From positions 699,001 through 763,000 of the forward strand of contig WAEK01000011.1 in the NCBI GenBank assembly GCA_011634665.1: DNA of 64,000 bases. Direction: 5' to 3'. A program made the position numbers and the translations under genes. The notes beneath the pieces are model-generated. The model searched no databases. It worked only from the letters and a program-made list of their open reading frames with translations, and was not told the origin of the DNA. This document shows, one piece after another, positions 49,001-60,173 of this stretch. The DNA comes from Mortierella sp. BCC40632 (Eukaryota; Mortierellomycota; Mortierellomycetes; Mortierellales; Mortierellaceae). Each line of letters starts with the position of its first letter. The stretch's first letter is position 1.

Positions 49001-49700
49001 GAATGGATTGCAACCCCTGGCAGCGAAGCGTCTTTCACGACCAGGTACGGCTAACCATGGTTCTGGAGGAGCAGGAGGAGATCAGACGAATCAGGGTCAT
49101 GGTCAAGCTCAACAACCTCCTCAGGGACAACCCCAACCGCAAATGGGTAGCGGTCCTCCCAATGCCTTTGCAGGTCGTCGAAGAGGGTACCGAAACAGTA
49201 CTGGATCTATGGCCAACATGACGCCTCAACAACAATTGCACTTTCAACAGCTTCAACGAGAGCAATTGATGAAGATTCAGCAACATCAGCAATCGCAACA
49301 ACAACTTCCCACGCAACCGTCGCTTGGTGTTGGAGCCAAGGACCCGATCACGGGAGGCATCAAGATGGCAACACGACCCCGAACAGGTCTTTACCCGAAG
49401 CGGGACTATGTAGGAGGTGGTAGTGGCAACAACAGCCCCTTGTCATCTTCGCCTTCGACTCCATCCATGATGATGATGGCAGGAGGATGTTCCGGATCGA
49501 CGACCCCTACAACGGCGTTGGGTGGTCTTGGAGGAAGCAATAACGGAAGCCAGAGTCCAGGTTTTGGAGGATTTGATCATGGTTTTGGTATGATGGGTTC
49601 GAAACGGGATTCATATTCGAGTCGACGTCAGAGTATGGCAGTAGCAATGGGTAAACGAGCAGGACCAAGTCCTGCGGCGATCCAGGAAGAAGAAGAGTAA
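40900..49700 (+). CDS. 2087-residue CAMK-like Ser/Thr kinase (Kin4-like) with very long disordered tail
   Basis: Exons 40900-40941, 42213-42306, 43323-43811, 43947-44084 and 44200-49700 join in frame. The kinase domain is about residues 35-281: glycine loop EEVGTGTYGKV, VAVK (Lys66), HRDLKLEN (Asp154), DFGFTRE (Asp172), [45 protein letters not shown] with YCGS..APE points to the CAMKL branch, nearest to fungal Kin4-type kinases by memory of the family. A small conserved-looking motif [25 protein letters not shown] (about 440-475) and a coiled coil (about 550-615, [21 protein letters not shown]) follow. Residues 620-2087 are Ser/Thr/Pro/Gln-rich without a domain I recognise. The first exon encodes only 14 residues and intron 1 is 1.27 kb with an (ACAG)n repeat and homopolymers. 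A spindle-position or polarity role is only inferred from Kin4 likeness. Confidence 0.87.
41384..41450 (+). repeat. (CAGA)n microsatellite in kinase intron 1
   Basis: About 16-17 perfect tetranucleotide units. It is not a CRISPR array: there are no spacers and it sits in a eukaryotic intron. Confidence 0.95.
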
Positions 49701-50110
49701 GAAGAAGAAGAGCTTTTTTTCCACCACCACCACCACCACCACCACCCCCTCCTCTCCCTCCCTCTCCTCAAAATGACAAAATCAATTCCAACGGGAGGAA
49801 AGAAAAAAAAAAAAAAAAATTATTAGTAGATTTGCTTGTTATAGTCTAGTTGCTCAGTGTACTTTTCTTTTCTTTTCTTTTTTTTTATTTTTATTATTGT
49901 TTTTTTTTTGTTTGTTTGCATCGCCTGTCTTCCCCTCCCCTTCCTCTTGTATACTATTTTTTTTTATTATTATTTATTATTTCTCCAAGATAAAGCAAAC
50001 TCTCTCTAAAAAAAAAAAAAAAAAGCTCTCCTCTGTTTCTGTCTATTGTCTGGATTGCATCCAAGTCACCCCAGCCCAAATGACTTCATCCCCATTTTTT
50101 TTTTTTTTCC

Positions 50111-50141
<31 letters not shown>

Positions 50142-50240
50142 CTCGGACTAGAATTCACCAACTTGCGTGTACAAAAAATGAGATATTTACTTGTGTTTTG
50201 TTTATTTTACTTCTTCTACAAGATCAAACCCTTCTACTTC
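49701..50240. terminator. Convergent 3' region of kinase and GluRS genes
   Basis: Plus-strand 3' flank of the kinase with a (CAC)n patch (49722-49745), several A/T homopolymers (49804-49819, 50009-50024, 50097-50108, 50117-50140) and, for the minus gene, TTTATT at 50201-50206, i.e. AATAAA about 35 nt past the GluRS stop. The terminator role is inferred. Confidence 0.5.
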
Positions 50241-53200
50241 TTAAAGCGAAAAGTTGGCAGCAGCGGCCGTGGCAGCAGCAGCAAGGGCCTGGAGAGCCTC
50301 AATACGCTCAGGAAGCTGCTTCTTGAGCGCCTTGAGCTCCTCAACAGCATTCGTAATTTGATCCGCATCGGCCTTGTCCGTCTTCAATTGACGAACCTTT
50401 GCTCCTTGTGCTTCAATCTTGGCCTCCAACTCAACAATCTCCTCAGGCTTGGGTCCAGGTCCAGTCCAGGTAGGAGCAGCAACCTTGGAAGCAGCATGCG
50501 CCGCAGCCTTGGCCTTCTTTCCTGACAATGCTGCAGGAACTGGCGAACCAGGGGCAGCAGGCGAGGAGGCAGCACTGGCTCCCTTCTTTTGCTTCTTGGA
50601 CTCCTTGGCATCCTTGGCATCGGCCTGAGTCTGAGGAGCAGCCTTGGAGGACATGGATGCGACCTTGCCATCAGGAATCAAGATCAAACGAGCAGGGGTC
50701 GTGGCCGTGGCAACGGCATCAACAATGTAAAAGCCCTTGCGCTCAAACTGAATAATATCATCCTTCTTCAGCTCGGCAACATTACCATCGGCAACACCCT
50801 CAGTCTTGAACTCGGTCTTGGGAGTGAGCACACTCTGAAGATCATCATCCTCCTCAAGCTTCTTCTTGGTGATCAAGTAGTCATAATCCATCAACTCAAC
50901 CTTGACCAACTCGGGACCATCGGCCAACCAGGTCAACTTTTTCTTGGTCTTCTTAAAGTCACCAGCAAGGTGGAGCTCGGCATTGACGGCCGTCACAACA
51001 CCCTCGGCATTCTTCTCAACCGAGCGGACAAAGGCGTTACCCCAGTCCATCAAAGTCACCTCCTCATTGAGCTCGAGCTCCTTGCAGTCAGCCTGATCCA
51101 TCCAGATGACAGGTCCATAGAAAGTCTTCTTGTTGCCAATGGCCTCGTTCTTCTTGTGGCGAGGAACCTCCTTAAAGTTGTAGGCGTCAGCACCCGAGAC
51201 AGTGACCTTGACCTTGTTGGTAGCATCAATGGCGGTGTGACGGGGAGCAATAGGGTCAATGGCCTTGCGGTTAACGGCCCAGAGCTTGTCCCACTCGAGG
51301 GTAATATAGTTGGTCGAAGCACCCTGCATAAGGATATAGGTCTTGAGGGCCTCCATGGTCAAACCACGGCGACGGATACCACGGATCGTGGGGAAACGAG
51401 GGTCATCCCATCCAGAGACACGTCCCTGGTCAACAAACCAGGTCAACTTGCGCTTGGACAAGAGTGTGTACACAAAGTTGAGACGGCTGTACTCCCAGAT
51501 ATGGACCTGACGCAACTTCAAAGTATCGAGGAACCACTGGTATTGAGGGTTACGGTCGTGGTACTCATCCGTACGGAGAGCGTGCGTGACACCCTCAAGA
51601 CTGTCAACAATGGGGCAGGCAAGATCGTACAAGGGGTACATCTTCCACTGGGTGCTATTAGAGTGATCACAAGAGATACATTAGACAGGTGTTCTCTCTC
51701 TCTCTTTTTTTTCCCTTTAAAATGGCAAGAAACAACAACAAAAAAAAAAAAAAAAAAAAAAACTCTTACCCAGTGCGGGCATGGGGGATGAGGTTGCAGC
51801 GGTAGATGACAGGGTCACGAAGAGCCTTGTTGAGGTTATCGACCGAAATCTTGGCACGAAGACAGCAAGTCTGACCAAACTCGGTGGCATTCTTCATCTC
51901 CTCGAAACGACGCAAGTTCTCCTCCACAGAAAGATCACGGCACTGAGAAGCAATACCATCCATACGCTCCGCGCGCATCTGCTCCTGAGAGGTCGTGTCG
52001 GCATAAGCCTTGCCCTCCTTGATCAATTGAAGAGCATACTCGTAAATCTGGTCAAAGTAATCCGAGGTATACGACACCTTGGATGAGTCAATGCCAATCA
52101 AGAGAAGATCCTCCTTGATCGAATGCTCATACTCAAGCTTCTCCTTGGTTGGGTTGGTGTCATCGAAACGAACAATCAGGCGACCCTTGTACTGATCCGC
52201 AAAGTATTTGTTCAAAAGAGCAGCCTTGGCGTGTCCAATATGCAAGTAACCGGAAGGCTCGGGAGGGAAACGGGTCACCACCTTGCCCATCTCGGCATCA
52301 ATCAAGTTGATATCGAACGAGCCCTGATCGGCCTTGGCCTATGGAGAAAGAGAGAGAAAAAGAATGTGATGTTAAAGAGCTAGAAATTCTCTTTTTCTCC
52401 AAAAAAAAAAAAAAAAAAAATCGTCTATTCTTTCTACGTTCGTCGGAAAATCAGTCATGACAATAAGGTATATAAAAAAAAAAAAAATAAAATAAACATC
52501 CTCTTCCTTACCGACTTGGTGCTCTCGGAAGCCTTGGTAAGGGCAGCAAGAGCAGTCTCGATAAAAGGCTGAGCCGAGATGTGGTTGAACCAACGACCAA
52601 GGTAAGCGCCAAGGTCCTTTCCAGTCTTGATCTGACGAGCAAAGATGGCGTTGGCCTTCAAGGCACCCCAGATGGCAAGATCGGCGACCGAGACCTTGTA
52701 GCCGACAAAGTAGCTACGAAGAGTCAAGTGATGGTTCAACTGCTGGAAGATGATATCCAACGACTTGAAGTCGGAGGTGTTGAGGATATCCTGGCTTCTA
52801 TCGATAAAGTCGTCGATCTGGTTGGTTTCCCGTCAAAAAAAAAAAAAAAAAAAAAAAAAGAAAAGAAAAGGAAAAGGAAAGGAAAGAGGAAAGAGCAAAA
52901 CGAAGAGCAAAATGGTATTCAGCCATTGGTTAGCGACTGATCAATGGCGACCCAGTTTGCCTCGTTTTTTTTGTATGTTGGAAGGGGAAAGCACCACATA
53001 CAACGCTGGTCGAAGCTGCATCGGTTCCATAGAGCGTGTTCTTGTGCGAGCGGACCAAGTAGCGGAGGATAGCGCTGACCGAGGTCAATGTAGTTCTAAG
53101 AACAATAATACAAATCAACGAGTCTGTTGGTTAGATACCGTTGGGATTGAAAGCGCGTACCAGAGAGCTCGGGCGCTCGCTCTTTTTTTTTTTTTTTTTT

Positions 53201-53507
53201 TTTTTTTATCATACCCGTTAGCAGTGAGCGCAACGACAGCATTGTTGTGTTCGGCAAGAGTAGCGACATTCTTGTACTCGACCTTGGCAACCGCAGGGTT
53301 GTTGAGAGCGGCAACAAGTGCGATAGGAGCTAAACAGCAAGAGGATCCGACCACCAATTGAAGAGATTAAAAAAGATTGATCCAGGATTAGGTCGGATCG
53401 GTTGCTTGGTTCGTCTTGAATAATGAAAAAGAAAGGCTCCTTGGTCTTGTCGACTGCTTACCATAGGGCAGGACAGATGCCTTTTGAGCAACGACAACAG
53501 TGGCCAT
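50241..53507 (-). CDS. Cytosolic glutamyl-tRNA synthetase with C-terminal WHEP domain
   Basis: Charges tRNA-Glu. Minus-strand exons 53462-53507, 53215-53329, 53002-53095, 52512-52817, 51770-52338 and 50241-51654 give 847 residues, all in frame. Residues 1-185 are a GST-like N-terminal module (ALNNPAVAKVEYKNVATL, HHLTLRSYFVGYKVSVADLAIWGAL) as in eukaryotic GluRS that docks on partners. The class I core has HIGH as YLHIGHAKAAL (about 220-223), RFDDTNPTKEK, and the KMSKS equivalent LSKRK (about 442-446). The anticodon-binding beta-barrels follow (EVTLMDWGNAFV). After a Lys/Ala/Pro linker comes a WHEP-type helix hairpin (about 779-828: IEAQGAKVRQLKTDKADAD, VEELKALKKQLPE). Yeast Gus1 (about 708 residues) lacks this tail. 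Identity is certain; the WHEP call rests on the QG..VR.LK.....L..LK pattern. Confidence 0.95.
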
Positions 53508-54479
53508 GGCTGTTGAATTGGGTTTTTCTTTTTTTTTGGGTAGAGAAGAGAAAGGGGTGTGCCAGTAGAAATGCCACGATCCTTTTTGTATGTTCTAAGC
53601 TCCCAGTCCAGTGTAGCAGTCTCCTCCAACTCCTTTCCCCCCCCCCCTAGTTTACCACCTCACTATCCTAAAGACCTAAACTCAGACTGTCTGAGGTGGC
53701 GGAGCAAGAGGCCTTCCCCTTAACAACAAGACACAAGCAAAGTCATTGTGAGACGAAGAGACTCCCGCTAGTCCGCTAGGCTGCGCCAGGGGAGGGGCCC
53801 CAATTGATCAAAGATGACTGAGTATCTTGGAACGAGGCTAGCGTGACCCTGGCGAGCCTAATGTCCTCTTGGCTGTTGGTATTGAGCTAGCTGATAACCA
53901 CTCTGCTACTGCGGTTGAAATCCACTCACTCGATATCTCTCACTCTCCCACAAACGCACTATTTGTATATTGCGTTTGACCGTTTCAGTGCATGAGAGGC
54001 CCATAGGCAAATGGCAGTCAGCAACAGCGGAACGCACGAGTTTCTGCAAGATATAAATCAATGGAGCACAACAGTGCCAAGCCAACAAGCCAAAGAGAAA
54101 GATCAAGAGTCTGTCCATGCTCGATGGAAAAAATTGACGTGGAGGAAAGAGAAGAGGCAATACAAACGCACAACCCACCTCAATCCCACCAATGGAATGT
54201 AAAGACAAACAACAACGAACAGAGGAATCATGAAGGATTGAGGAAACAACGGGTGTCGGTTGGGAAATAGTGGCAAAGGAGTATACTTGGCCGTGAGAAC
54301 ACCACACATCCAAAAATGCTCATTTTGCATTTCTTATTTCTTTCTCTCTTTCTCTCTCCACTCCCTTCTCTTTTCTTTTCTCCCACCTTGCCACTTCCTT
54401 CCCACCACTATTCCTCTGTAAATATTATATTATATCCCCCTAGTTAAACACCTTTTCACAACAACCCGACCTATCCAAA
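53508..54479. promoter_or_regulatory. Divergent promoter region between GluRS and the amidohydrolase
   Basis: 972 bases between two divergent starts. Near the plus-strand gene a CT-rich tract (54325-54415) is followed by an AT-rich TATATT-like stretch (54421-54436) and then the ATG at 54480. Near the GluRS start there is a C9 run at 53638-53646. Short open frames here (53906-54313 minus, 54061-54270 plus) show no motif. Confidence 0.5.
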
Positions 54480-57400
54480 ATGGCCGATTACGCGGCAGTG
54501 CCCACGCATGACCAGGAAGAGGTTGGCCACGCCTATGACCAACCAACTCCCAAGTACGCGTTCCTTCGCAAAAAATCCAGCATCATCGCTATCGGAGCTG
54601 CTGTGGCTCTTTTGGCAGCCTCGGCCTATGTGCTTGGTTCATCGAACGAGTTGTCTCCGTACAAGGTCCACTATGAGAATGCTGGCATCTCGAGCGAACG
54701 TTTTGCAGACGGTCTTGCCAAGTGTAAACAGATTCGTGCCGAGAAACACCAATACCCTACTCCCGAGTCGCGTTCTCACAATCCTCGTTTCGTGAACGGA
54801 ACTGCGCCGACACTTCTCAAGAATGCATTTATCTTGGATGGAGAATCGGCAGAAGGGTTCGAGGGAGACCTGTTGTTGGACCGAGGTCTTATTGTCAAGG
54901 TTGGAGGAAAGATTGAACCTCCCAAGGGTGCAACGGTCGTGGACCTCAAGGGTCGCATTGTCACGCCTGGAATTGTCGACATGCACAGGTAAATGACAAT
55001 TTATTTATTTTTTTTTTTTCTTTGCATGAATGCCTTCTTTCTCCTCACCCCCCTGTCTCGACTCGCGTGTGTTAGTGTAAGAATGTGAATGAGACAGAAG
55101 GGGTGTATGTGTAATGGGAGGAGGTGATGGTTTTCTTTCGCGACAATGCTACATGTTTGGGAGTAATACCCTGGTCATTCTTCTCTCTCACTTTCCCCCC
55201 CGCGTGCGTGCCTGCAGCTTGTTGGCGCACAAAGAGATAAGTGAAGGGATACCCACATGGGTTACTTTGACTGTTGGCCAAGTAACTCTATTTTGCCAGC
55301 AGAAAAAAAAAAAAAACTTTTTTTTTCCCAGCAGGACAAATACCCATTGGCACTCGTTGCCTTATAAGTCACGCAACTGGAGCTGACTTTTTTTTTGTCT
55401 CTGGTCTCGAGAAGAAGGGTAGTGCAGACGTCCTAGTTTACCCATGAGGCCATGATAGACTCCCTGCGCCCAATAGGAAACGAATGCGAGACAAAAAAAA
55501 AGTGTGTGTGTGAGTGCGTGAGTATGTGTGTGTGTAGAGAATGGAGGAACCAAGAGGAAAGAGAGTGGCACGACATTAGCTCCAAATCTGGCTCATTTGT
55601 CAGAACCCAAAAGGCTGGAAAGGAACCTGATATGGGATCGATGAACTAACAGCAATGGCAATTGCTCTTCTCTCTCTCTCTTTCTCGAATGCTAACCGCG
55701 TTACCTCGATTGTTCTTTGAATTGTTAACAGTCACTTGGGTGTCGACTCTTGGCCAGAGCTCGATGCTACCCAGGATACGAATGAGATGACTCAGCCCTT
55801 GACACCTTTTGTGCGCTCGATCGACGGTTTCAACCCCAGCGATCCTGCCCGTGAATGGGTCCTCTCGGGTGGCGTCACGACTTCGCTCATCCTCCCCGGT
55901 TCTGGCAACATTATTGGTGGCGAGGCCTACCCACTCAAGCTTCGCAAGGTCGACACGCTCAGCAACGAAGACATGTTGGTCCAGGCTGGCGTGAAGGACA
56001 AGTGGCGATACATGAAGATGGCCTGCGGAGAGAACCCCAAGCGCGTCTATGGTAGCTACTATCATACGATGCCCTCGACCCGTCTTGGTGAGGGCTGGCT
56101 CTTGCGTGATCAGTTTGCCAAGGCCACCAGCTTGAAGCAGGCCCAGGATGATTGGTGTGATGCAGCCGAGGGTGTACCTCGTTTTGGTCGTCATCGTCTC
56201 CTTACTGCCTTCCCTGAGGACTTGCAGTACGAGACCTTGGTCGGAATCTTGCGTGAGGATGTCCGTCTCAACATTCATTGTTACGAGACCCATGATCTGG
56301 AGGCTATGGTCCGTCACTCGAACGAGTACAAGTTCAAGATCCGGGCTTTCCATCACGGCTTGGATGCCTACCGTGTTCCTGAGATCCTGAAGCGTGCCTA
56401 CAAGAATGTTCCTACGGTTGCAACCTTTGCCGACAAGTTTGGCTACAAGAAGGAGGCCTTCCAAAGCTCGGTCAACTCACCCAAGATCCTTGCTGACGCG
56501 GGCATTGCCGTGGCCATGAAGAGTGACCACCCCGTCTTGAACTCGCAGCATTTGATCTATGAGGCAGCCAAGGCCCGCCATTACGGTCTCTCAGAACAGC
56601 TTGCCTTGGCCTCGGTGACCTCGGTTCCTGCCAAGGCTCTTGGTCTTGACCATCGTATCGGCAAGATTGCCGTGGGTATGGATGCAGATGTGGTCATTTG
56701 GGCCAAGCATCCTCTTTTGTTGGGCGCACACCCCTTACAGGTCTTTGTGGACGGTATTGCACAGATTGAAGATGCGGACGAAAAGACTTGGAAGCAACAG
56801 AGTGTGCCTGAGAGCTTCCCAGAGTACCCCAAGATGAAGACACCTGAAGACAAGACTGCTTGCACTCCCAATGCCAAGACAGCAGTCTTTACTGGACTGG
56901 ATAAGGTCTACTGGGGTGACTTGAAGGAGTATCAGCAAGAGGGTGCTGGTGAATTGGTAGTGGTTGTTCGTGAGGGTCGTGTTGTTTGCGCGGGTCGCTG
57001 TATGGACACAGTGAAGGAACTTCAGCGCGAAGGAGAGGAGGTACCCGTGTACGATCTTGGCGGCAAGGGTGTTGCCGTACCCTCATTGATTGCCTTTGCA
57101 GCCCCTGACTTGGGTTTGATCGAGATCGGTGCCGAGGATTCGACGGGCGACGGTCACCCTAACCTGAGCACCCAATTGACCTACGCAGCGGACGGCCTCA
57201 AGTTTGGAGGACTTCATATGGACGAGGCTTACAAGGCTGGCTTCTTGACTAGTGTCACTGTACCTGATTCGGAGCATGTCATCCAGGGCATTAGTGCTGC
57301 TTTCAAGACAGGAGCCGAGAGCGGTAAGATGACCTTGTTGTACTATTCAACAACTTTGTAAGGGACTGGAAGAGATCTATTCTAACTTTTTATGTTTGAA

Positions 57401-58141
57401 CCACTTTCTTTTGATCGCGTCACCAAATTAGCGATTAGCGGCGATGGCATCATCAAGGAGAAGGCAGCCCTTCATGCTCGAGTCGGTCAAAATTCCAAGT
57501 CCACCCTTTTCCCAACTGTGTCTTCTCAGATCGCCTTCCTTCGCTCAACTCTGACAAAAGCCCTGGAATCGAGCCAGGAGAATGATTACTCGCTGGTCGT
57601 CAAAGGAAAGATCCCCTTGGTCATTGAGGTCAACAACAGGGATGAGATTATCCGTTTGGTTGAACTCAAGAAGCAACTCGAGAAGCAAGGCGCCAAGTTG
57701 CGCTTGACCCTTTTGGGAGCTGTCGAGGCCTGGACCGTGGCCGAGTTCTTGGCCGAGAACAATGTTGGTGTGGTCTTGAAGCCTTATAAGTGCACTCCTG
57801 TCGAGTGGACCGCTCAGAAGTGCTTGCCTGGTGCACCCCTTAGCCAGGACACTGGTTTGACAGCTCTTTACAAGGCTGGTGTCAAGGTTGGATTGGCTGC
57901 AGGCGAGGCTGAGGATGTTCGTCAGTTGATGTGGACCGCTGGATGGGCCCGTTCCGATCTTGGACTGTCTGAGGAGAAGACTGTTGACTTGTTGAGCAAG
58001 AACCTGAGGGAGCTTACAGGTCTCGATGCTTCTGCAGATGTTCTTATTTATGATGGTAACCCATTCGAGTTTGGTGCCAAGATCTCGGCGATTGTTGGAG
58101 GTGGCAAGTCGGGCGTTGTCTGCAACCCTCGAGCTTTCTAA
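54480..58141 (+). CDS. Membrane-anchored amidohydrolase-superfamily protein, 945 residues
   Basis: Three exons, 54480-54988, 55732-57357 and 57439-58141, join in frame. The second intron ends at the second of two close AGs (57437-57438); using it removes the TAA at 57358-57360 region and restores continuity. Residues about 33-53 (SSIIAIGAAVALLAASAYVLG) are a single hydrophobic segment after a short polar N-terminus, suggesting a type II membrane protein with its enzyme part outside the cytosol. The amidohydrolase metal motif is H-x-H in IVDMHSHLGVDSW (about 169-171), with further candidate ligands in NIHCYETHD, AFHHG and MKSDHPV. The C-terminus has GLDHRIGKIAVGMDADVVIW and ASADVLIYDGNPFEFGAK, the typical end strands that appear here twice. 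The doubled end strands suggest an internally repeated or bi-lobed enzyme. Substrate unknown. Confidence 0.85.
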
Positions 58142-59217
58142 AGCCATCTTGGGCGATATACTAGAGTAAATGAGAATGAAAGGAAGTGGAAGAAACAAAG
58201 ATTCAATATTTGTAATACCATCTAATACGAACTTTTGTAAGCAAAGTAAACTATGCCTTCGGATCTTGCAGTCCAAATCTAATGAATGGCTGAAAGAGCT
58301 GACATCGAAGGATCACCGAATGAAAGCTGGGCAGCCACAAGTCTGATACGATTCTTTCTTCTTCCCTGAGGATGCCTTTTTTTTTTCTTTCTTTTTTTTT
58401 CTCTCTGTTTTTTGAATCCCTTCCCTGTCTCTTTCGTTGTATCCCTCCCCTTTCGCCGTCTTCTCTCTTACTTCTGGATATATTGGGCTAATACCATTTG
58501 GGTGAATGGTTTGGGCGAATGCTTGGGAAATCCAAGAGAGAGAAAAGACAGTCAACCATCACCATCCACGCCTTTAAAAGGAATGTTGGACCAATTCATC
58601 TTCCCACACCAACACAGCATCTGATTTTCTCTTTGAACCTTGACCGTAGCCAAGATTTCCTTCAACCATATCCTCAAAGATGACCACAAGCACCTTTACA
58701 AAGAGCTGCTCTTCCTCTTCCAGACCTCTCATCAGAGCCACAGTTCCAGTCAGGTACCACAAAGGAACAATAATCTTTATCAAACTACTTCTGACCTGAT
58801 TCTTGTATGACAATGATGTCGGGCACCAGTATTAGTCCTATTTCTTGTCTAACTTCTCGTCTTCTAATGGTCTGCAACATCTTCCTGAATTGAACTAAAA
58901 CCAATTGGTTAAGGTCTTTGCTTTCTGTTCGCGTTTGTTAGCATTGCCGTTGATCTCGCCGATCAGGACGTCTGCGACGGTTCCCTTGCACAAAGCTTGC
59001 ATCTTTTTTTTTGGTGTGTGCACAGGCTAAAGAGTACTGCTTGTTTTATTTGCATGAAGTGATCAAGAGAAGAGAGGGAGAGGGAGAAAGGGAGAACGCG
59101 TTGAGGACGGGTCCACAAGGCTACAGTAGACCTGATCCACAATCTGATCAATTAGTATCAAACCCCTCCTCAACAACTAGAGAGAACAAAGGGATAAGAG
59201 AATGAGTGAAAGTAAGC

Positions 59218-59305
<88 letters not shown>

Positions 59306-59360
59306 CTGTTTTTCGGATAGAAGCTATGGTCGATTCAGAAACATTTTCTGGTAAATCGTT
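58142..59360. other. Intergenic between amidohydrolase and secreted Asp/Cys protein
   Basis: About 1.2 kb without a recognised gene. Frames such as 58574-58813 (minus) lack motifs. It ends with the long GA repeat at 59219-59301. Confidence 0.5.
59219..59301 (+). repeat. (AG)41 microsatellite
   Basis: 83 uninterrupted bases of AG repeat, 60 bases downstream of the stop of the minus-strand secreted-protein gene. Confidence 0.95.
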
Positions 59361-59996
59361 CTAAAAAGGCATAGGCCCTGGTCCACTTCCAAATCCTCCA
59401 GGTCCTCCAGGTCCTCCAGGTCCTCCAAACCCTCCAAACCCTCCAGGTCCACCCCATCCTAATCCTCCTAATCCTCCTAGAAGGGGGTCAAGTCCAAGTC
59501 CAGGTCCGAAGCTACCGCCACTAAATGGGAAAGGTGCTGGGACGGGTGCTGGAACGGGTGCAGGGACCGGGATAGGGGCAGGGAAAGGGAAAGGTTTATC
59601 AATCGGGATAGGGATTGGTTTAGGAACAAAGAATGGTTTAGGGATACGAAGAATCCTTTGACGACGATGTCGATGACAATCATCGTCATCGTCACAATCA
59701 TTATCATCGTCATCGTCGTCACAGTCGCAATCGTCGTCGTCGTCGCAATCGTCGTCGTCGTCATCACAGCAACAGCAACAATCGTCATCATCATCGTCGT
59801 CGTCACCTCCGCGTTTGGTCAAGGTCTTTGGATGATTCAAAGAATGGATACGATTATAATCCTGAGAGGGAATGACAGTTGGCTGGAGCGCATCATTCTT
59901 TTGTAGAGGTGCTGCATAGGTCGTGTGCGAATGATGCAGAACGACAGCAGTGACCAAGGTCACGACCAGGAACCTGAAGCCCTTGTGCAGAGTCAT
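59361..59996 (-). CDS. Secreted poly-Asp/Cys protein with Kex2 site, Pro and Gly repeats
   Basis: Single-exon 211-residue protein. Residues 1-28 form a signal peptide (MTLHKGFRFLVVTLVTAVVL, A-x-A-type cleavage near TTYAA). A short propeptide ends in a dibasic LTKR Kex2 site at about residues 59-62. Next is an extreme block, about residues 63-108, of Asp runs broken by Cys (D8, C5, D6, then C at short intervals), ending in CHRHRRQR. Then come Pro-rich PFPFPAPIPVPAPVPAP repeats and a C-terminal Gly/Pro collagen-like tail (GGPGGPGGPGG). The acidic-thiol block looks suited to bind Ca2+ or heavy metals, or to polymerise through disulfides; this is inference. I know no family with this combination. 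The Asp codons mix GAC and GAT, which argues against a simple new triplet expansion. A TATA box lies upstream at 60167-60173. Confidence 0.75.
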   Translation of the reverse strand: MTLHKGFRFLVVTLVTAVVLHHSHTTYAAPLQKNDALQPTVIPSQDYNRIHSLNHPKTLTKRGGDDDDDDDDCCCCCDDDDDDCDDDDDCDCDDDDDDNDCDDDDDCHRHRRQRILRIPKPFFVPKPIPIPIDKPFPFPAPIPVPAPVPAPVPAPFPFSGGSFGPGLGLDPLLGGLGGLGWGGPGGFGGFGGPGGPGGPGGFGSGPGPMPF

Positions 59997-60166
59997 TCTC
60001 TCTTGCGGTCTAGGTATCTCCTTCTCGTCTAGTTCTCAGGAGTGTGAGGACTGGGTGGCAAAGTGGAGCTGAAGTATATCTGAGAAGCAGGAGGAGAGAG
60101 GCGTGAACAGGTCTTTCTTTCTTTGGTTTGTTCCAAGAACCGTGTTCTGTTAAAGAACGAGACCAC

Positions 60167-60173
60167 TTTTATA
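60167..60173 (-). promoter_or_regulatory. TATA box upstream of the secreted Asp/Cys gene
   Basis: TATAAAA on the minus strand, about 170 nt before the ATG at 59996. A TATA box fits an inducible, highly expressed secreted protein. Position and motif only. Confidence 0.5.

Noticed and set aside
50589..51791. 400-codon plus-strand frame opposite the GluRS gene
   Set aside because: Antisense shadow of the GluRS coding exon; no motif of its own.
55646..56464. 272-codon minus-strand frame opposite the amidohydrolase
   Set aside because: Antisense shadow of the amidohydrolase exon.
57392..58141. A separate gene starting at the ATG at 57392
   Set aside because: An intron 57358-57438 joins the upstream amidohydrolase exon in frame and removes the apparent stop, and the downstream frame carries amidohydrolase end strands.
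59477..59906. Open frames antisense to or overlapping the Asp/Cys gene (Thr/Met- or Val/Ile-rich)
   Set aside because: GAC/GAT repeats leave all frames open; only the minus frame 59361-59996 has signal peptide, Kex2 site and ordered repeat blocks.
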